NCBI GenBank assembly: GCA_018292915.2
Contig: JACVVK020000193.1
Span: forward strand, 403,001-467,000
DNA: 64,000 nt
Direction: 5' to 3'
From: Batillaria attramentaria
Lineage: Eukaryota; Mollusca; Gastropoda; Batillariidae
The notes beneath the pieces were generated by a model. That model was given only the letters and a program-made list of their open reading frames with translations. It did no database searches and had not been told where the DNA came from. Shown here one piece after another: positions 44,753-55,096 of this stretch (position 1 is the first letter of the stretch; every line of letters starts with the position of its first letter). A program made the translations under genes and the position numbers.

Positions 44753-45952
44753 CCACGTAAAACAAATGCCCCCCCACCCCCCCCCCCCCTCCACACCCCC
44801 GGGCTGAAATGTATGGCGCTGAAATGTACGGCGTCGATAAGACGCGGCGCTGAAATGGTGGCGCTAAATTGTTGGCGCTGAAATGGTGGCGCTAAATTGT
44901 TGGCGCTGAAATGGTGGCGCTGAAATGACGTGTCACCGGACGTCTTGCGGGAACATGGTTTTCCAGGTGTGCAGGAGCCAGACGCCGGCGCACGGTTCGA
45001 TCACTGACTGCGTAAGCCTACGGTGTGTATGGTAAAGCAGTGGACGCCCGACGCTGTCGCAAGACTTCAAGACTGCCTGGACTGTACGGATTGGGAAACT
45101 CTATGCAGTGTTTCGTTTCGTTTATTTATTCATTCTTCAAAACCCTCTGGGGGCATGTGAAGAAGACGAAGAGAGAGAGAGAGAGAAAAGAAAAAGAAAA
45201 AAAAAGAAAAGAAAGAAAAACAAAACGAAACAAAACTATGAACAAAAACATAAACCGAAAAAACTACAGCAACAGAAATAAAACACAATCAAACAAAGCA
45301 AAGCATGGGTAGGTAAGAAAGAAAACAAGGCATTGACAAAAAAGACAGCTGATATAGCAAACAGAACAAAAATAAGAACACACAAAAAAAGAAAGAAAGA
45401 AAAACAAAACGAAACAAAACTATAAACAAAAACATAAACCGAAAAGACTACAGCAACAGAAATAAAACACAATCAAACAAAGCAAAGCATGCGTAAGTAA
45501 GAAAGAAAACAAGGCATTGACAAAAAAAGACTGCTGATATAGCAAACAGAACAAAAATAAGACTCGTTTACAAAGCAGCGCATTCCAAACAAACAATATA
45601 CACGGAATAAATCTACAAATCAATGATCATACAAAATACAGTGTAAATGCAATATTACAGGATGTGTGTGTGTGTGTGTGAGTGAGAGAGAGCGAGAGGG
45701 TGGGGGGTGTGGTGTGGTGCACCTTCCCTTAGAAGAGCAACAATATGACTGAATTGCTCCAAATACTGACAGCTACACAAACTGTCTGACAAACACAATG
45801 ACCCAAAACGACGTTTGGATATCCGCTTATAGGATCTAGGCAGTAGGCAGAGAAGCACAATAGCAAAAAAAAAAAAAACCAAAAAAAACTCTTTCGAGAT
45901 TCACAAAAGAAGACGATATAAATTAAATTATAAAGAAGGGAATACGCGCCGG

Positions 45953-48900
45953 TTAAGTACGTGAGAATTCTTGCATTATTATTTTTATGAAGTGTATAAG
46001 TTTCAACAGGGTTGAATTGTTAGTAGATGAGAATAATTCCTTGAATTTCAATGTGTTTCCCCTGTGTATGAAATATTTTTTGATGAATTTCTTCCTTGGT
46101 ACAGCAAAGAAACTACATTTGAAGATGTAATGGAATTCATCGCCCAGATCGGCACTGTCGCATTTAGTGCAGACTCGGTTTCGTCTTTCGGTGCCCGTAA
46201 ATCTCTCTGCTTGCACAGGCAATCTATGGTTAAGCGTTCTAAATCGAATAAATGTTTGGACTAAGTTCGTTGGGAGGCGTGTTATGTATTCTTCCATACG
46301 GAAGCAGGTTTTGAATATTCTATAATTGTAACAACTTTCCTTTGTTTGTACTTCAGAATACCAGCTTTGAATAAACTGGTCCTGTAAACATTGTTTTACT
46401 TTACTACTGAACCATTTTTGCGTGAAATTGAGCAGCTCGTTTTGGTTGATCCAAAAACCATTTAAACCGAGGCCTTGCAAGATCTTTTCCACAGATACAA
46501 TAAATTTGGGCGCGTAGGTATTTTCAGTATATGCGGCATGCCTTATACAACAACCGATAAATAACACATGAAAGTTTACTACTATTTTCATTTCTCACCA
46601 ACCTGTACCAAAAGTTCAGCATACGAGCTTTTGCAGTCACCTCAACAGGGAACTTGCCAATCTCTCCATACACCATACACGTTGGAGTAGATTTACCCAG
46701 TTTCAAGATATATTTATAAAACTTTAATTGTAGCTTCGAGGCGAGATCAACCATTCCAGGGCACCAGACCTCACAACCGTACAACAGAACTGGGACAACC
46801 ATTCTGTCAAACAATTCCAGTTGTACATCTAGAGATAAAAACAATTTTTTGCTTTTCTTCAGCAACGCAAACATGGCATTAGAGGCTTATTCAAACAGAC
46901 GCTTTTGTGCAACACTAAACGTATTGTTATAGTTGAATGTGAGTCCCAAATACTGGAAATCGAAAACAACATCAACTCTTTGATCGTTGTACGTGAAAAC
47001 TGGGATATTTCTAATCTTTCCCCTCGAGAATACAACAATCTTTGTTTTACTAGTATTTATATAAATTTTCCACTTCTTGCAATCTGAGTACAAACAGTCT
47101 AGTGCTTTTTGCAAACCTTGGGGACTTTCAGAACATATTGTGGTGTCGTCTGCGTAGAGTAATAAGAACATTTTGAATAGTGTCTTCATCCTCGTCACTT
47201 AAATTCAACTCGCGGGCCCCCCTTTTCAGTAGAGGCAGACCAGCTACAGACTGAGATAAATGATCATGAAGATCATAAAGAAACAACGAAAATAGTAGTG
47301 GAGATAGATTTTCCCCCTGTCTAACTCCAGACGAACATGTAAAGAAATATGAGCACTGACCATTTACTACTATACAGGACTTTGCACGACTATACATGTT
47401 TTGAATTACCGACAGAATGTTCCCTTTTATGCCGTTATTTACAAGTTTTTGCCACAAGAACGCACGCTCCACACAGTCGAATGCTTTCTCGTAGTCCACG
47501 AAGGCACAATATATCTTACGTTTTTTGGCTCCCTTGTGTAACAATGGGAGTCTATGTAATAGCCCTCCGTCGTCTGTCTGTGTGTGTGTGTGTGTGTGTC
47601 CAGAAAACTTTAACGTTGTCGTTTTCTCACAAACTACAAACAGCAGAGACACCAAACTTGGCATGCTGATAGACAACCATAAGACCTTTCAAAACGTATC
47701 ATTTTGAATGACCTTGACTCAAGGTCAAGGTCACTAACGCTGTCTGTTTGAAAATTTTACATTGGCATTTTCATGGAATCTACAAAGACCAGAGGTTTGA
47801 AACTTTGCATGATGATAGACATTGATAAGAACTTTACAGATATACATGTATTCAATGGCCTTGTGTCAAGGTCAAGGCCATACAAGCTATTTATGTGAAA
47901 CCTTAACATTGGCATTTTCTCAGAAATAACAAACAGCAGAGGCGCCAAACTTGGCCTTCTGATAGACAGTGAAAAGACCTATGCACACAAACCATTTTAA
48001 GTGACCTTGACCCAAGGTCAAGGTCATTAAAGCAGTCTGTTTGGAAATTTTTGCATTTGCATTTTTTCGGAATCTAGAAGAACCAGAAGCATCAAACTTT
48101 GCATGATGATAGTTATTGGCAACACCTTCACCCAAGGTCAAGGTCATTAAAGCAGTCTGCTTGGAAATTTTTGCATTTGCATTTTTTCGGAATCTAGAAG
48201 AACCAGAAGCATCAAACTTTGCATGATGATAGTTATTGGCAACACCTTCACTGACATACCTGTGTTCAATCACTTTTAGTCAAGGTCAAGGCCATGCAGG
48301 CTGTTTTGGGGAAACTTTAACCTTGGCATTTTCTCTGAAACAACAAACAGTTGAGGCACCAAACAAGGCATGATGATAGACCGCAATGAGACCTACCTTT
48401 TTGAATGACCTTGACTGAAGGTCAAGGTCATTAAAGCTGTCTGTTGTGAATTTTAACATTACCGTTTTCAGAGGAACTACAAATACTAGAGGCGTCAAAC
48501 TTGGCATAATAACAGACATTGAGGTGATCTCATTTTAATGACCTTGACCCAAGGTCAAGGCCATACAAACTGTTTGGGGGAAAATTGTAATATTGCCAGG
48601 AACTCGGAACGCCAGAGACACTTTACTTGCCATGATGATAGATAGTGATAAGAGCTTTACAAACATACACTTGTGTGAATGACCTTGACCCTTGTCACAA
48701 GGGAGCCATGGAGGCTTTTGCCTCTCTAGTTTGACAAGAAATACTCGATAATGCAATGGAGTGTGAATATGTGATCAGTAGTAGAATATCCGGAGCGGAA
48801 ACCAGCTTGCTCCTCACCAATGGTATGCCTGTCGTCTAGGAATGACTGTAGTCTATTGTTTAGAACACTAGTAAAGAGCTTCCCAAAACAACTAAGTATC

Positions 48901-49936
48901 GTAATTCCCCGGTAGTTATTTGGGTCGTCTATATTACCTTTTTGTTTATAAATTGGTCTGATGACGCCTATGGACCAATCAGCGGGTACTTTTCCCGAGT
49001 ACAACACTAAGTTGAAAAGAGATGTAAATACTTCTAGCATTTTGCCTTCCGCTGCTCTGAGAAATTCATTGATAATCTGATCTTGGCCACAAGCTTTGTT
49101 TTTTTTTTCAATGACTGTAGTGACTGTTTAACCTCCCCTGATGTAAATTTATGGTTTGTTCAGTGTATCGGCTGAAAATACAGCTGCAGACGAAGACTCA
49201 GAAACGTCATTTGAGGCTTCAGGCTCTTTATTTAGCGTTTTAAAATGCTCAAGAAATATACTACTACTTATAGAGGATGTTGTTTCATGTTTTTCCGACT
49301 CGGTTCCGTTCACTATTTTCCAATAACTTTTTGGATCATTAGATTTCAAGGAGCGTAACTTTTTATTGAATTCTTTTTAAACTAAAATTTAATGTGTTTT
49401 TTATAGTCATGGGCTGCCTGACGTTTCGATTGTATCGCATCAAAACTTTTATCTGTTTTAGTTCTGTGTCTTGCTTTTTGAAAAATCCGTCTTTTTCGTT
49501 CACATGAATTGTCAAACCACGGCTGTGTGCCAGCTTTACGAGCGGGTTTTTTCTTCCTTATTGCAGTTGATGCCGTTATGAACCCCATTTTTTGCGCACT
49601 CTCTTTCATAATCTCACAGATCTCAGTAGTGACGTCATCTACATTCTTTAGCGTTACCATCTCGCATTCTAGGAGGCTATTTAACGTTTCCTGAACGTAG
49701 TTAATACGTTGGACATCTAGATTTTCAATAAATCCTTCTTTATATTCATTTTTCCATTTTGGTCTTTTTAAGGTCGTTGTTGGGCGAGGGTTTTCAGAAC
49801 TTTGGGACACCTCTTCAGCAGGCTTAGTTAAGTTGTGTAGATGCAACTCGATGGCACAGTGCACATCTGAAAAGATTTCATTGAAATCGCAAACCTGAAA
49901 TTCAGTGATAAGGTCGAAGAGCTTTTCTGATAGGAG
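45953..49936 (-). pseudogene. I-like LINE reverse transcriptase, broken
   Basis: In order on minus: linker with KPARKAGTQPWFDNSCERKR (about 49530), RT entry ADWSIGVIRPIYKQKG, NNYRGITILSCFGKL, EEQAGFRSGYSTTDHIFTLH (48770-49000), then the HINE gap, then YCAFVDYEKAFDCVER (motif A), SGVRQGENLSPLLFSLFLYD, LLLYADDTTICSES (motif C, about 47150), FQYLGLTFNY, VVPVLLYGCEVWC and a late Cys block CTKCDSADLGDEFHYIFKC (about 46150). Several frameshifts. GVRQGENLSP with YGCEVW suggests the I/Nimb side of LINEs; clade call is tentative. Confidence 0.7.
47521..48729 (+). mobile_element. Pearl/HINE-like element, complete
   Basis: From a T-run, GGCTCCCTTGTGTAACAATG and CCCTCCGTCGTCTGTCTG plus (GT)n, through five or six core units with TGACCTTGACCCAAGGTCAA sites, to TTGTCACAAGGGAGCC (inverse of the left repeat) and the terminal hairpin GGAGGCTTTTGCCTCTCTAG. 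One core segment is freshly duplicated: 48012-48130 and 48132-48250 are almost identical. It sits in a T-run of the I-like LINE and cuts its RT. Confidence 0.8.
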
Positions 49937-49938
49937 TG

Positions 49939-50589
49939 ACAACATGGATGAAACTGTGATGGTTGTGTCAGAATATATCAAGTGGTGTGAGCAGAAGGAA
50001 ATCCCAACAAAGAAGGTTAAAGTGTTCCCCAATAGTAAGCCCTGGGTAACCAAGGAACTTAAAGAAACTATCTGCAGGAAGAGAGAGGCTTATCTGAACA
50101 ATGATATTGGGGCAGGTCGACAAATACAGAAAGAACTTGGACAACAAATCAGGAAGGCGAAATCTGAATATAAAGATAAGATTGAACTGCTGTTTCGTGG
50201 TGGATATATGCACGACGCATGGAAAGGTCTGAAAAGCATGGCAGGTCAGAAGAAGATACAAGCTAGAGACACTGTTTTAGATGTTACTGAACAAGTTGAA
50301 TTTGCTGAAGAGATTAAATGATTTTTATTGTCGTTTTGACAAATATGATTTTACAGAAGAACTAAATGCAACACTCAACTGTGTGAGAGAAACAACATCG
50401 GCAGGCGATGATGCTGACACTAAATCAGAAATTTCTCCAGAGTGTGTACAGAGTATTCTAAAAAAGATTAATGTAAGGAAAGCCTCAGGACCTGGCGGTC
50501 TTGGTGGAAGGGTTTTGCGAGAGTGCTGTAGCCAGCTGCCACCTGTCTTTGCCAGAATATTTAATATGTCTGTCAAGCTCAACAAAATA
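49939..50589 (+). pseudogene. L2 copy 2, RT part 1
   Basis: Matches copy 1 from the MDETVMVVSEYIKWCEQKEI stretch to SVKLNKIP. It carries a frameshift near 50310 and Asp-to-Gly in the GPDG motif (reads SGPGGLGG). Confidence 0.75.
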
Positions 50590-50671
50590 CCGCTGTTGCC
50601 GGTTACGAAGAGTCGGGTGCTCTCCAGCGCCGGAGACGCGAACGGTCCACCTGAGGTGGGCTACGCATGCG

Positions 50672-50849
50672 ATGGCGAGCAACGTGAGCGTTTCGACCGG
50701 CGAAGATGTTCGCGATAAAATTAAATCAATGAAAGTTCCTGAACTGAAAAAATATCTGAAAGACAGGGGCGTGCGTTTAAGTGGCTACACAAAAGCGCAG
50801 CTTATCACTCTAGCCCTTGAAGTAGATCGGCAGTCGCTTCAACCGAGAG
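50672..50849 (+). CDS. SAP-domain exon in the miniature element
   Basis: ATG at 50672 gives MASNVSVSTGEDVRDKIKSM, then VPELKKYLKDRGVRLSGYTK and AQLITLALEV, a full SAP motif (two helices around L..RG...G..K). A donor-like GAGAG|GTAGGC follows at 50849. Parallels exon 1 of the YqaJ gene at 6781-6627. Isolated; no downstream exon remains. Confidence 0.6.
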
Positions 50850-50929
50850 GTAGGCGGTGTAAAGGTCAAGTTGACCCGCTGTGACTTGTGGCTTGCCACT
50901 AATTTTTATTCAAGCACTTTGGCTGTTTA

Positions 50930-51262
50930 TCAGTGCGAACTGAACTTTTGCTTGGAAATGAAAGTCTTTCTTTCTTGATTTTTGGTTCCATAACGATTGC
51001 GTTCAAACAATGTAGGTACCGGGACAGAATTTGTCCGCTTGTTCCCGACGAAATGGCGGCTGCACACGCTAGGCCACCGAGACGAGTCGGCGTTCTGCCT
51101 TCGAATCGCTTTTATCCACAAATTTCTTGAAACTTTTGAAGAAAAGGGCTCAAACTGAACGATCTCACCATTAGGTAAGACCGTCTCTGGGAATTTCTCC
51201 TGCTTATCTGATTTGCTCGAGCCATTTTGGCAGCCGATCGCAACGCAGTGGTAGTGCGGCAT
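50930..51262 (-). CDS. THAP-domain frame in the miniature element
   Basis: ATG at 51262 gives MPHYHCVAIGCQNGSSKSDK; the C-x4-C pair, NLWIKAIRRQN, WPSVCSRHFV (C-x2-H) and VPVPTLFERN (AVPTIF-like) make a complete THAP zinc finger of about 90 residues, followed by a short basic tail and a stop at 50930. Compare the THAP at 321-617. Could still bind the element's ends as a repressor-like protein (inference). Confidence 0.65.
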   Translation of the reverse strand: MPHYHCVAIGCQNGSSKSDKQEKFPETVLPNGEIVQFEPFSSKVSRNLWIKAIRRQNADSSRWPSVCSRHFVGNKRTNSVPVPTLFERNRYGTKNQERKTFISKQKFSSH

Positions 51263-51373
51263 CGTGTGTGACTCGAGTAGCCCACATGCCGAGTCTATCA
51301 AGCCTTGTCTCGGTCCAAAATCGCGCACGTTCACGCATGTTCACGCGCTATAACGAGAATCGGCAACAAGGCC

Positions 51374-51665
51374 ATTCCAACACTGTGGAAACAATCAATA
51401 ATCGTCCTGTCCCCAAAAAATCTAATCCAGCTGAATTAAATGATTATCGACCAGTGGCGCTTACTCCCATTATCATGAAATGTTTTGAGAAGATTATGCT
51501 CCAGCGCCTGCTGAATCAAACTCAGCACAAACTTGACCCCCTTCAGTTTGCATACAAGAGAAATAGAGGGGTTGAAGATGCCACCATGACACCAGATCTC
51601 ATGTGAGAATATTATACATTGATTTTTCATCGGCCTTTAATACAATACAGCCATTCCTGATGGCC
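51374..51665 (+). pseudogene. L2 copy 2, RT part 2
   Basis: Covers NDYRPVALTPI to IDFSSAFNTIQPF, with a one-base loss near 51406 and a 34-bp deletion near 51592. Confidence 0.75.
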
Positions 51666-51869
51666 AAAAACAAGGAGGAACGGCCCCGTCCTACAAAGTT
51701 GTTTCTCCAAATTTTATTTTGTCTTTGTTGTTATTGTTGCCGGTTCTCCCCTCTCCAAGTTCTACCAATGACACTAGATCCTCTACGACCTCGACCGATT
51801 AGCCACGTGACTGGGGGTGGGGCCGGGTGGGGGAAGAAGGGAGGGAGAGAGAGAGAGGCAGAGAGAGAG

Positions 51870-51968
51870 AGAGGGTGGGTGGGTGGGTGTTTAGGAGTTT
51901 ATTCAATTCAATTCAATTCAATTCAATATAACTTTATTGTCTGTCGATGGCAGAAAATTTTCTTCTGG

Positions 51969-52007
<39 letters not shown>

Positions 52008-52378
52008 TAATTTATCTAGACATACAAATCCATACATATTAAACACAGATCCTAAAGTAATGTGTGATGTCCAAGTCTAATACTATGCAACTAAACTAAG
52101 AAATCTAAACTAAAAGATGGCAAGGGCATAGCGGACATGACACAGCTGAGGAGTAAGCACAGTTTTGAAAATCTCAACAAATAAAATCTATACATACTGG
52201 GGACGGGCAGTAAACACAGTCATGAGTTTAACGTCCTTTTCCCCCACATAAGGGTGATATCAAAGACGGGGCAACGAGAAAAAGGCCAGCACAAATATTT
52301 GGCCCCAGCGGCCAGGATTCGAACTCACGGCCCGAGCATTGAGAGTCCAACGCTCTACCATTCGGCCACCCTGGCTCC

Positions 52379-52380
<2 letters not shown>
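51870..52380 (-). repeat. SINE copy split by a (TTCAA)n-tailed insert
   Basis: SINE parts at about 51870-51900 and 52218-52380. Between them is a retroposon-like insert (51901-52217) with (TTCAA)n at its plus-strand start, ACTTTATTGTCTGTCG, (CA)n at 51970-52006, and GAGTTTA on both sides as a 7-bp target duplication. Confidence 0.65.
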
Positions 52381-52409
<29 letters not shown>

Positions 52410-53339
52410 CGTCAGTTCCGTGATCTAAACATTTGACGTCAGCCTCAGGCAGGTCGTCATACAGAGAGAGAGAGATGACGTCAATTCCGTGAAGTAAACT
52501 TTCGACGTCAGCCTCTAGCACTGAGATCGTCTGAGGATGCTTGTTCATGTCTTGTAATTTCCCTGTTGGCTTTGTGACTTCTCCGACTGAATTATTTTTC
52601 ACATGAAATCTGGAAGATCTAGAGGGCTGATGAAATGTCGGAAGCAGTGACGATACTTGCAGATTTTGTCTGTGAACCAAACATTTGACGTCAGCCTCAC
52701 GCTGCTCGTCTGACAGATGATACTTCTACATATCTTGTGATTTCCTTGTTGCTTTTGTGACTTCCGTGACTGAATTAATTTTGACATAAAATCTGGAAGA
52801 TCTAGAGAGCTGATGAAACGTGGACTTAAGTGCCTTGGTTTGTACTTACGAAATAGCAAAATTGGAACTTTTTTGACCGGCGCTTCTCGCAGAAACGTGA
52901 AAAATGTGTTTATCTAAAAGCTCTGCTATTCTTAATACTAAAGCTATAATAGTGCAGCAGTTCATGTCATATGTGCAGTTGTCACAAGTGACAAAAATAC
53001 CGGAATGATGAGTAATTTGAAGGAGTCTTTTCATAGATATTTGGCCTTATATGCAAACCACCCCTACCTCGGAAATATTTTTCTTACACAAAACCTGTCA
53101 GAGCTACATAGCTGTGCTACGAGAACAGGCAGTATAATTGGATGATCTTCCAAATTTCAGAAAATGAAGCCATTTGAACATTTTTTTTCGAAAAAATTCG
53201 TAACATGACCGAGTTTTAAAAATCGGCGATAACTCTTTTGAAAATGCAGTAGGCTAAAAATCGTGAAAAATAGGTCTGGAGAAGGTGAATTCCCATTTTA
53301 TCTCAAAGTAAAAAGGCCTCCAACGAGGTGGTTTAGGAG

Positions 53340-53385
53340 ATAGCCATTATTACATCCGTCCACACACACACACACACACACACGT
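53340..53385. repeat. (CA)n tract in repeat copy A
   Basis: Follows ATCCGTCCACAC; copy B has only one CACACACACG here, so the tract expanded in copy A. Confidence 0.7.
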
Positions 53386-53585
53386 CATTTCCGCCAAAAA
53401 GAACGCTGCAGCAAAGTGTGCACGTAAGGTGTCTATGACGCAGATTTCGTTACGTCACTGTGTGCGTGAAAGTAAGTATTGTGTGGAGAAACGTCACAGT
53501 CTTGTTTTGTATCACTGAAACTTGCTGCTGCGCGTAGCAAAATCTGCCCCGTCTCATAAAGTTGTTTCTGTATAGAGAAACAACT

Positions 53586-54479
53586 TAAAAACTGGTTGAC
53601 ATGCAGGTTAGACCAAATCTCCTTCTCTGGCTTATCGATTTTCTGGTTAACAGAACACAGCTTGTGAAATTCCAAAATTCTACTTCTAGTTCCAAAACTA
53701 CACACACCGGGGCCCCTCAGGGAACGGTCCTCTCGCCGGTTCTTTTCACAATCTATACGGATGATTTCCGGAGCAGCAGCCTTCTTAGTAAACTATACAA
53801 ATACTCAGATGATTCAGCACTGACAGACTTTTCACAGTCAGACACTCACTTTGAACAGCAGGTGTCTGAACTATGTATCTGGTGCAGGAATAATTATCTG
53901 GAACTGAATGTGAAGAAAACAAAAGAAATGGTGATTTGCTCTGGAAGGGAGGATGTGAGTGTGAATGACTTGGTGATTGGAAGCGAGACTGTGGAGCGTG
54001 TGAGTGAATATAAATACCTGGGAACCATCATTGATGATAAATTGAATTTTGAGTCAAACACTACAGCTATTGTTAAGAAATGTATCCAACGACTGTTTTG
54101 TATGTACAGACTACGCTCTTTTCAAGTTAGCTCTGAAACTCTGCAGATCTTTTATCGCAGTTTTATTGAATCTGTTCTGACTTTCTCTTTTCTGTGCTGG
54201 TTTGGCACTCTGACTGTAAAAAACAAAAGTAAGCTGAACTGCATTGTCAATAGAGGCAGCAAGGTTGTGGGTGAAAGGCAAGCAAGTCTGAGTGTGTTGT
54301 ATGAGAAAAGAATGGTGAGAAAAGGTTTTAGTATTATGAATGATTCTGGCCACATTTTATCTCAGTATTATCAGAAATTACCATCAGGCCGACGGCTTAG
54401 AGCCTTTACTGCCAAGAAACTCAAAACAATGAATAGCTTTGTACCAATGTCTATTAGGCTAATGAATAAGCAGATGTAG
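53586..54479 (+). pseudogene. L2 copy 2, RT part 3
   Basis: Open frame from KLVDMQVRPNLLLWLIDFL to the L2 stop, 97-99 percent identical to copy 1: GAPQGTVLSPVLF, KYSDDSALTDF, KYLGTIIDDKLNF, PMSIRLMNKQM. Intact over 292 codons but detached from its 5' part. Confidence 0.8.
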
Positions 54480-54820
54480 GGTTGTGTGGTAGGCTTGTTG
54501 ATGCTGATGTGATATTTCTTAAATTCTAATTAGACGTGTTGTTTCTTGCCGGGTGTCAGCTGGCGTTGACTGTGATAGAGTTATGTGCACCTCTGCTGTT
54601 GTGCTGCTGATGTGAAATGATGTGGGTGTAGTGTTGTAATTTATTCATAGTACTGCAACATTGTGATAGATTTTTAGGTACGAGTGTACGAACATGTAAA
54701 TAGGTGGAATGAATGTACATGGCCGTATGAGTGAGTGTTTGGCATGTTTTTTGTTTTTATGAGAGACCACAAAGCAATGTTCCTCTTTTGGAAATTTAAT
54801 AAATGTCATGTCTTATGCCC

Positions 54821-55096
54821 TCCCATGCACACCTATGGTGTTTCTGGCTGTGTTAGCGGCGGATTCACGGTTGTCCTGGTAGTGCTGGCGCCCAAGTCGG
54901 CGATCTTGGGCAGCTGTGGTGACCCTTGGCTTGCCGCTCCTGGGTAAGTCATCAGTACTGTTGGTGGCATAAAAACGGTGCTGAAGGCGATAGATTGTCG
55001 TGACATTCACACCAAAAGTCAAGGCAACATGTTGCGGCGTCTCACCAGCATCCAGACGACCAATAGCTTGTTGGCGCCATGTTTCTGCAAGACGTC
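54821..55096 (-). pseudogene. Tc1-like transposase, N-terminal third
   Basis: Minus strand: RQQAIGRLDAGETPQHVALT (first HTH), NVTTIYRLQHRF, DLPRSGKPRVTTAAQDRRLG, ESAANTARNTIGVHGR. The next residues expected are those that start the piece at 45000 on the same strand, so L2 copy 2 inserted at this codon. The residues before RQQ belong to the joined plus-strand piece. Confidence 0.75.

Larger units (their letters stand above)
44031..44937. mobile_element. MULE-derived foldback element with tandem-repeat ends
   Basis: Both ends are arrays of TTTCAGCGCCACCA-type 13-18-bp units (44041-44145 and, inverted, about 44805-44930). It is flanked by GGACGTCTTG at 44021-44030 and 44938-44947, a 9-10-bp target duplication. 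Inside is the tail of a MULE transposase on minus, a GA tract and a 52-bp tandem repeat. Repetitive inverted ends with a 9-bp duplication are the layout of foldback elements. Confidence 0.8.
43349..45000 (-). pseudogene. Tc1-like transposase, C-terminal two thirds, interrupted
   Basis: Minus strand, from 45000: SDRTVRRRLAPAHLENHVPA (second HTH region), then a MULE-derived foldback insertion at 44031-44937, then PVQHRRHRLAWAQQHVNW, VLFSDEKRFCGD (first catalytic Asp), VSVMV with TAG in place of the Trp codon, FFQNVGQGR, and after frameshifts NFLFQQDNVRPHTARV (second Asp) and SPDLNPIEHLWDAL (Glu), a DD34E core. The N-terminal third lies at 54813-55096, beyond L2 copy 2. Confidence 0.8.
45106..49938 (-). 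mobile_element. I-like LINE, 5' truncated, inserted in L2 copy 2
   Basis: Minus strand element. Its 3' end is an A-rich tail (plus-strand TTTCGTTTCGTTTATTTATT at 45106) with many A-rich internal duplications (45180-45560), and its 5' end at 49938 lacks the endonuclease. It separates ...CTATGCAGTG of L2 from GTGACAACATGG, with AGTG on both sides as the only short duplication. A HINE lies inside it. Confidence 0.75.
50590..51373. mobile_element. Miniature ISL2EU-like element with SAP and THAP exons only
   Basis: The L2 target AACAAAAT-TCCAACACTG is opened with AT on both sides (2-bp duplication). Ends are ACCGCTGTTGCCGGTT and, inverted, GGCCTTGTTGCCGATT. Inside, a SAP exon on plus and a THAP exon on minus face each other, as in the first exons of the 70-7752 element, but the transposase and YqaJ bodies are gone. 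It belongs to a different subfamily from 70-7752 since the TIRs differ. Confidence 0.7.
51666..53585. repeat. Unclassified 1.5-1.9-kb repeat, copy A (in L2 copy 2)
   Basis: From CAAGGAGGAACGGCCCCGTC to a terminal palindrome AAGTTGTTTCTGTATAGAGA-AACAACTT. Copy B is 56470-57998. It contains a SINE (with its own insertion), GA tracts and two tandem units of about 220 bp with TTTGACGTCAGCCTC and ATCTGGAAGATCTAGAG. No coding frame. GCCCCGTC-TAAAGTTGTTTCT occurs at both ends in the same direction. Confidence 0.65.
45005..54820 (+). mobile_element. L2-type LINE copy 2, 5' truncated and split by three insertions
   Basis: Pieces 45005-45105, 49939-50589, 51374-51665 and 53586-54820 match copy 1 (34489-34592, 34593-35243, 35244-35565, 35566-36785) in order and at high identity. 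It lies inside a Tc1 element, whose halves end at about 45000 and 54821. One about 34-bp deletion near 51592 and single-base losses add frameshifts. The 3' tail is again an ATGTCTT-type run. Confidence 0.8.

Noticed and set aside
45025..45312. 95-aa Lys-rich ORF
   Set aside because: Starts in the L2 fragment and runs into A-rich 3' tail sequence of the minus-strand LINE.
47920..48519. 117-aa and 77-aa minus frames with repeated peptides
   Set aside because: They are translations of duplicated HINE core units, which have no conserved frame in other copies.
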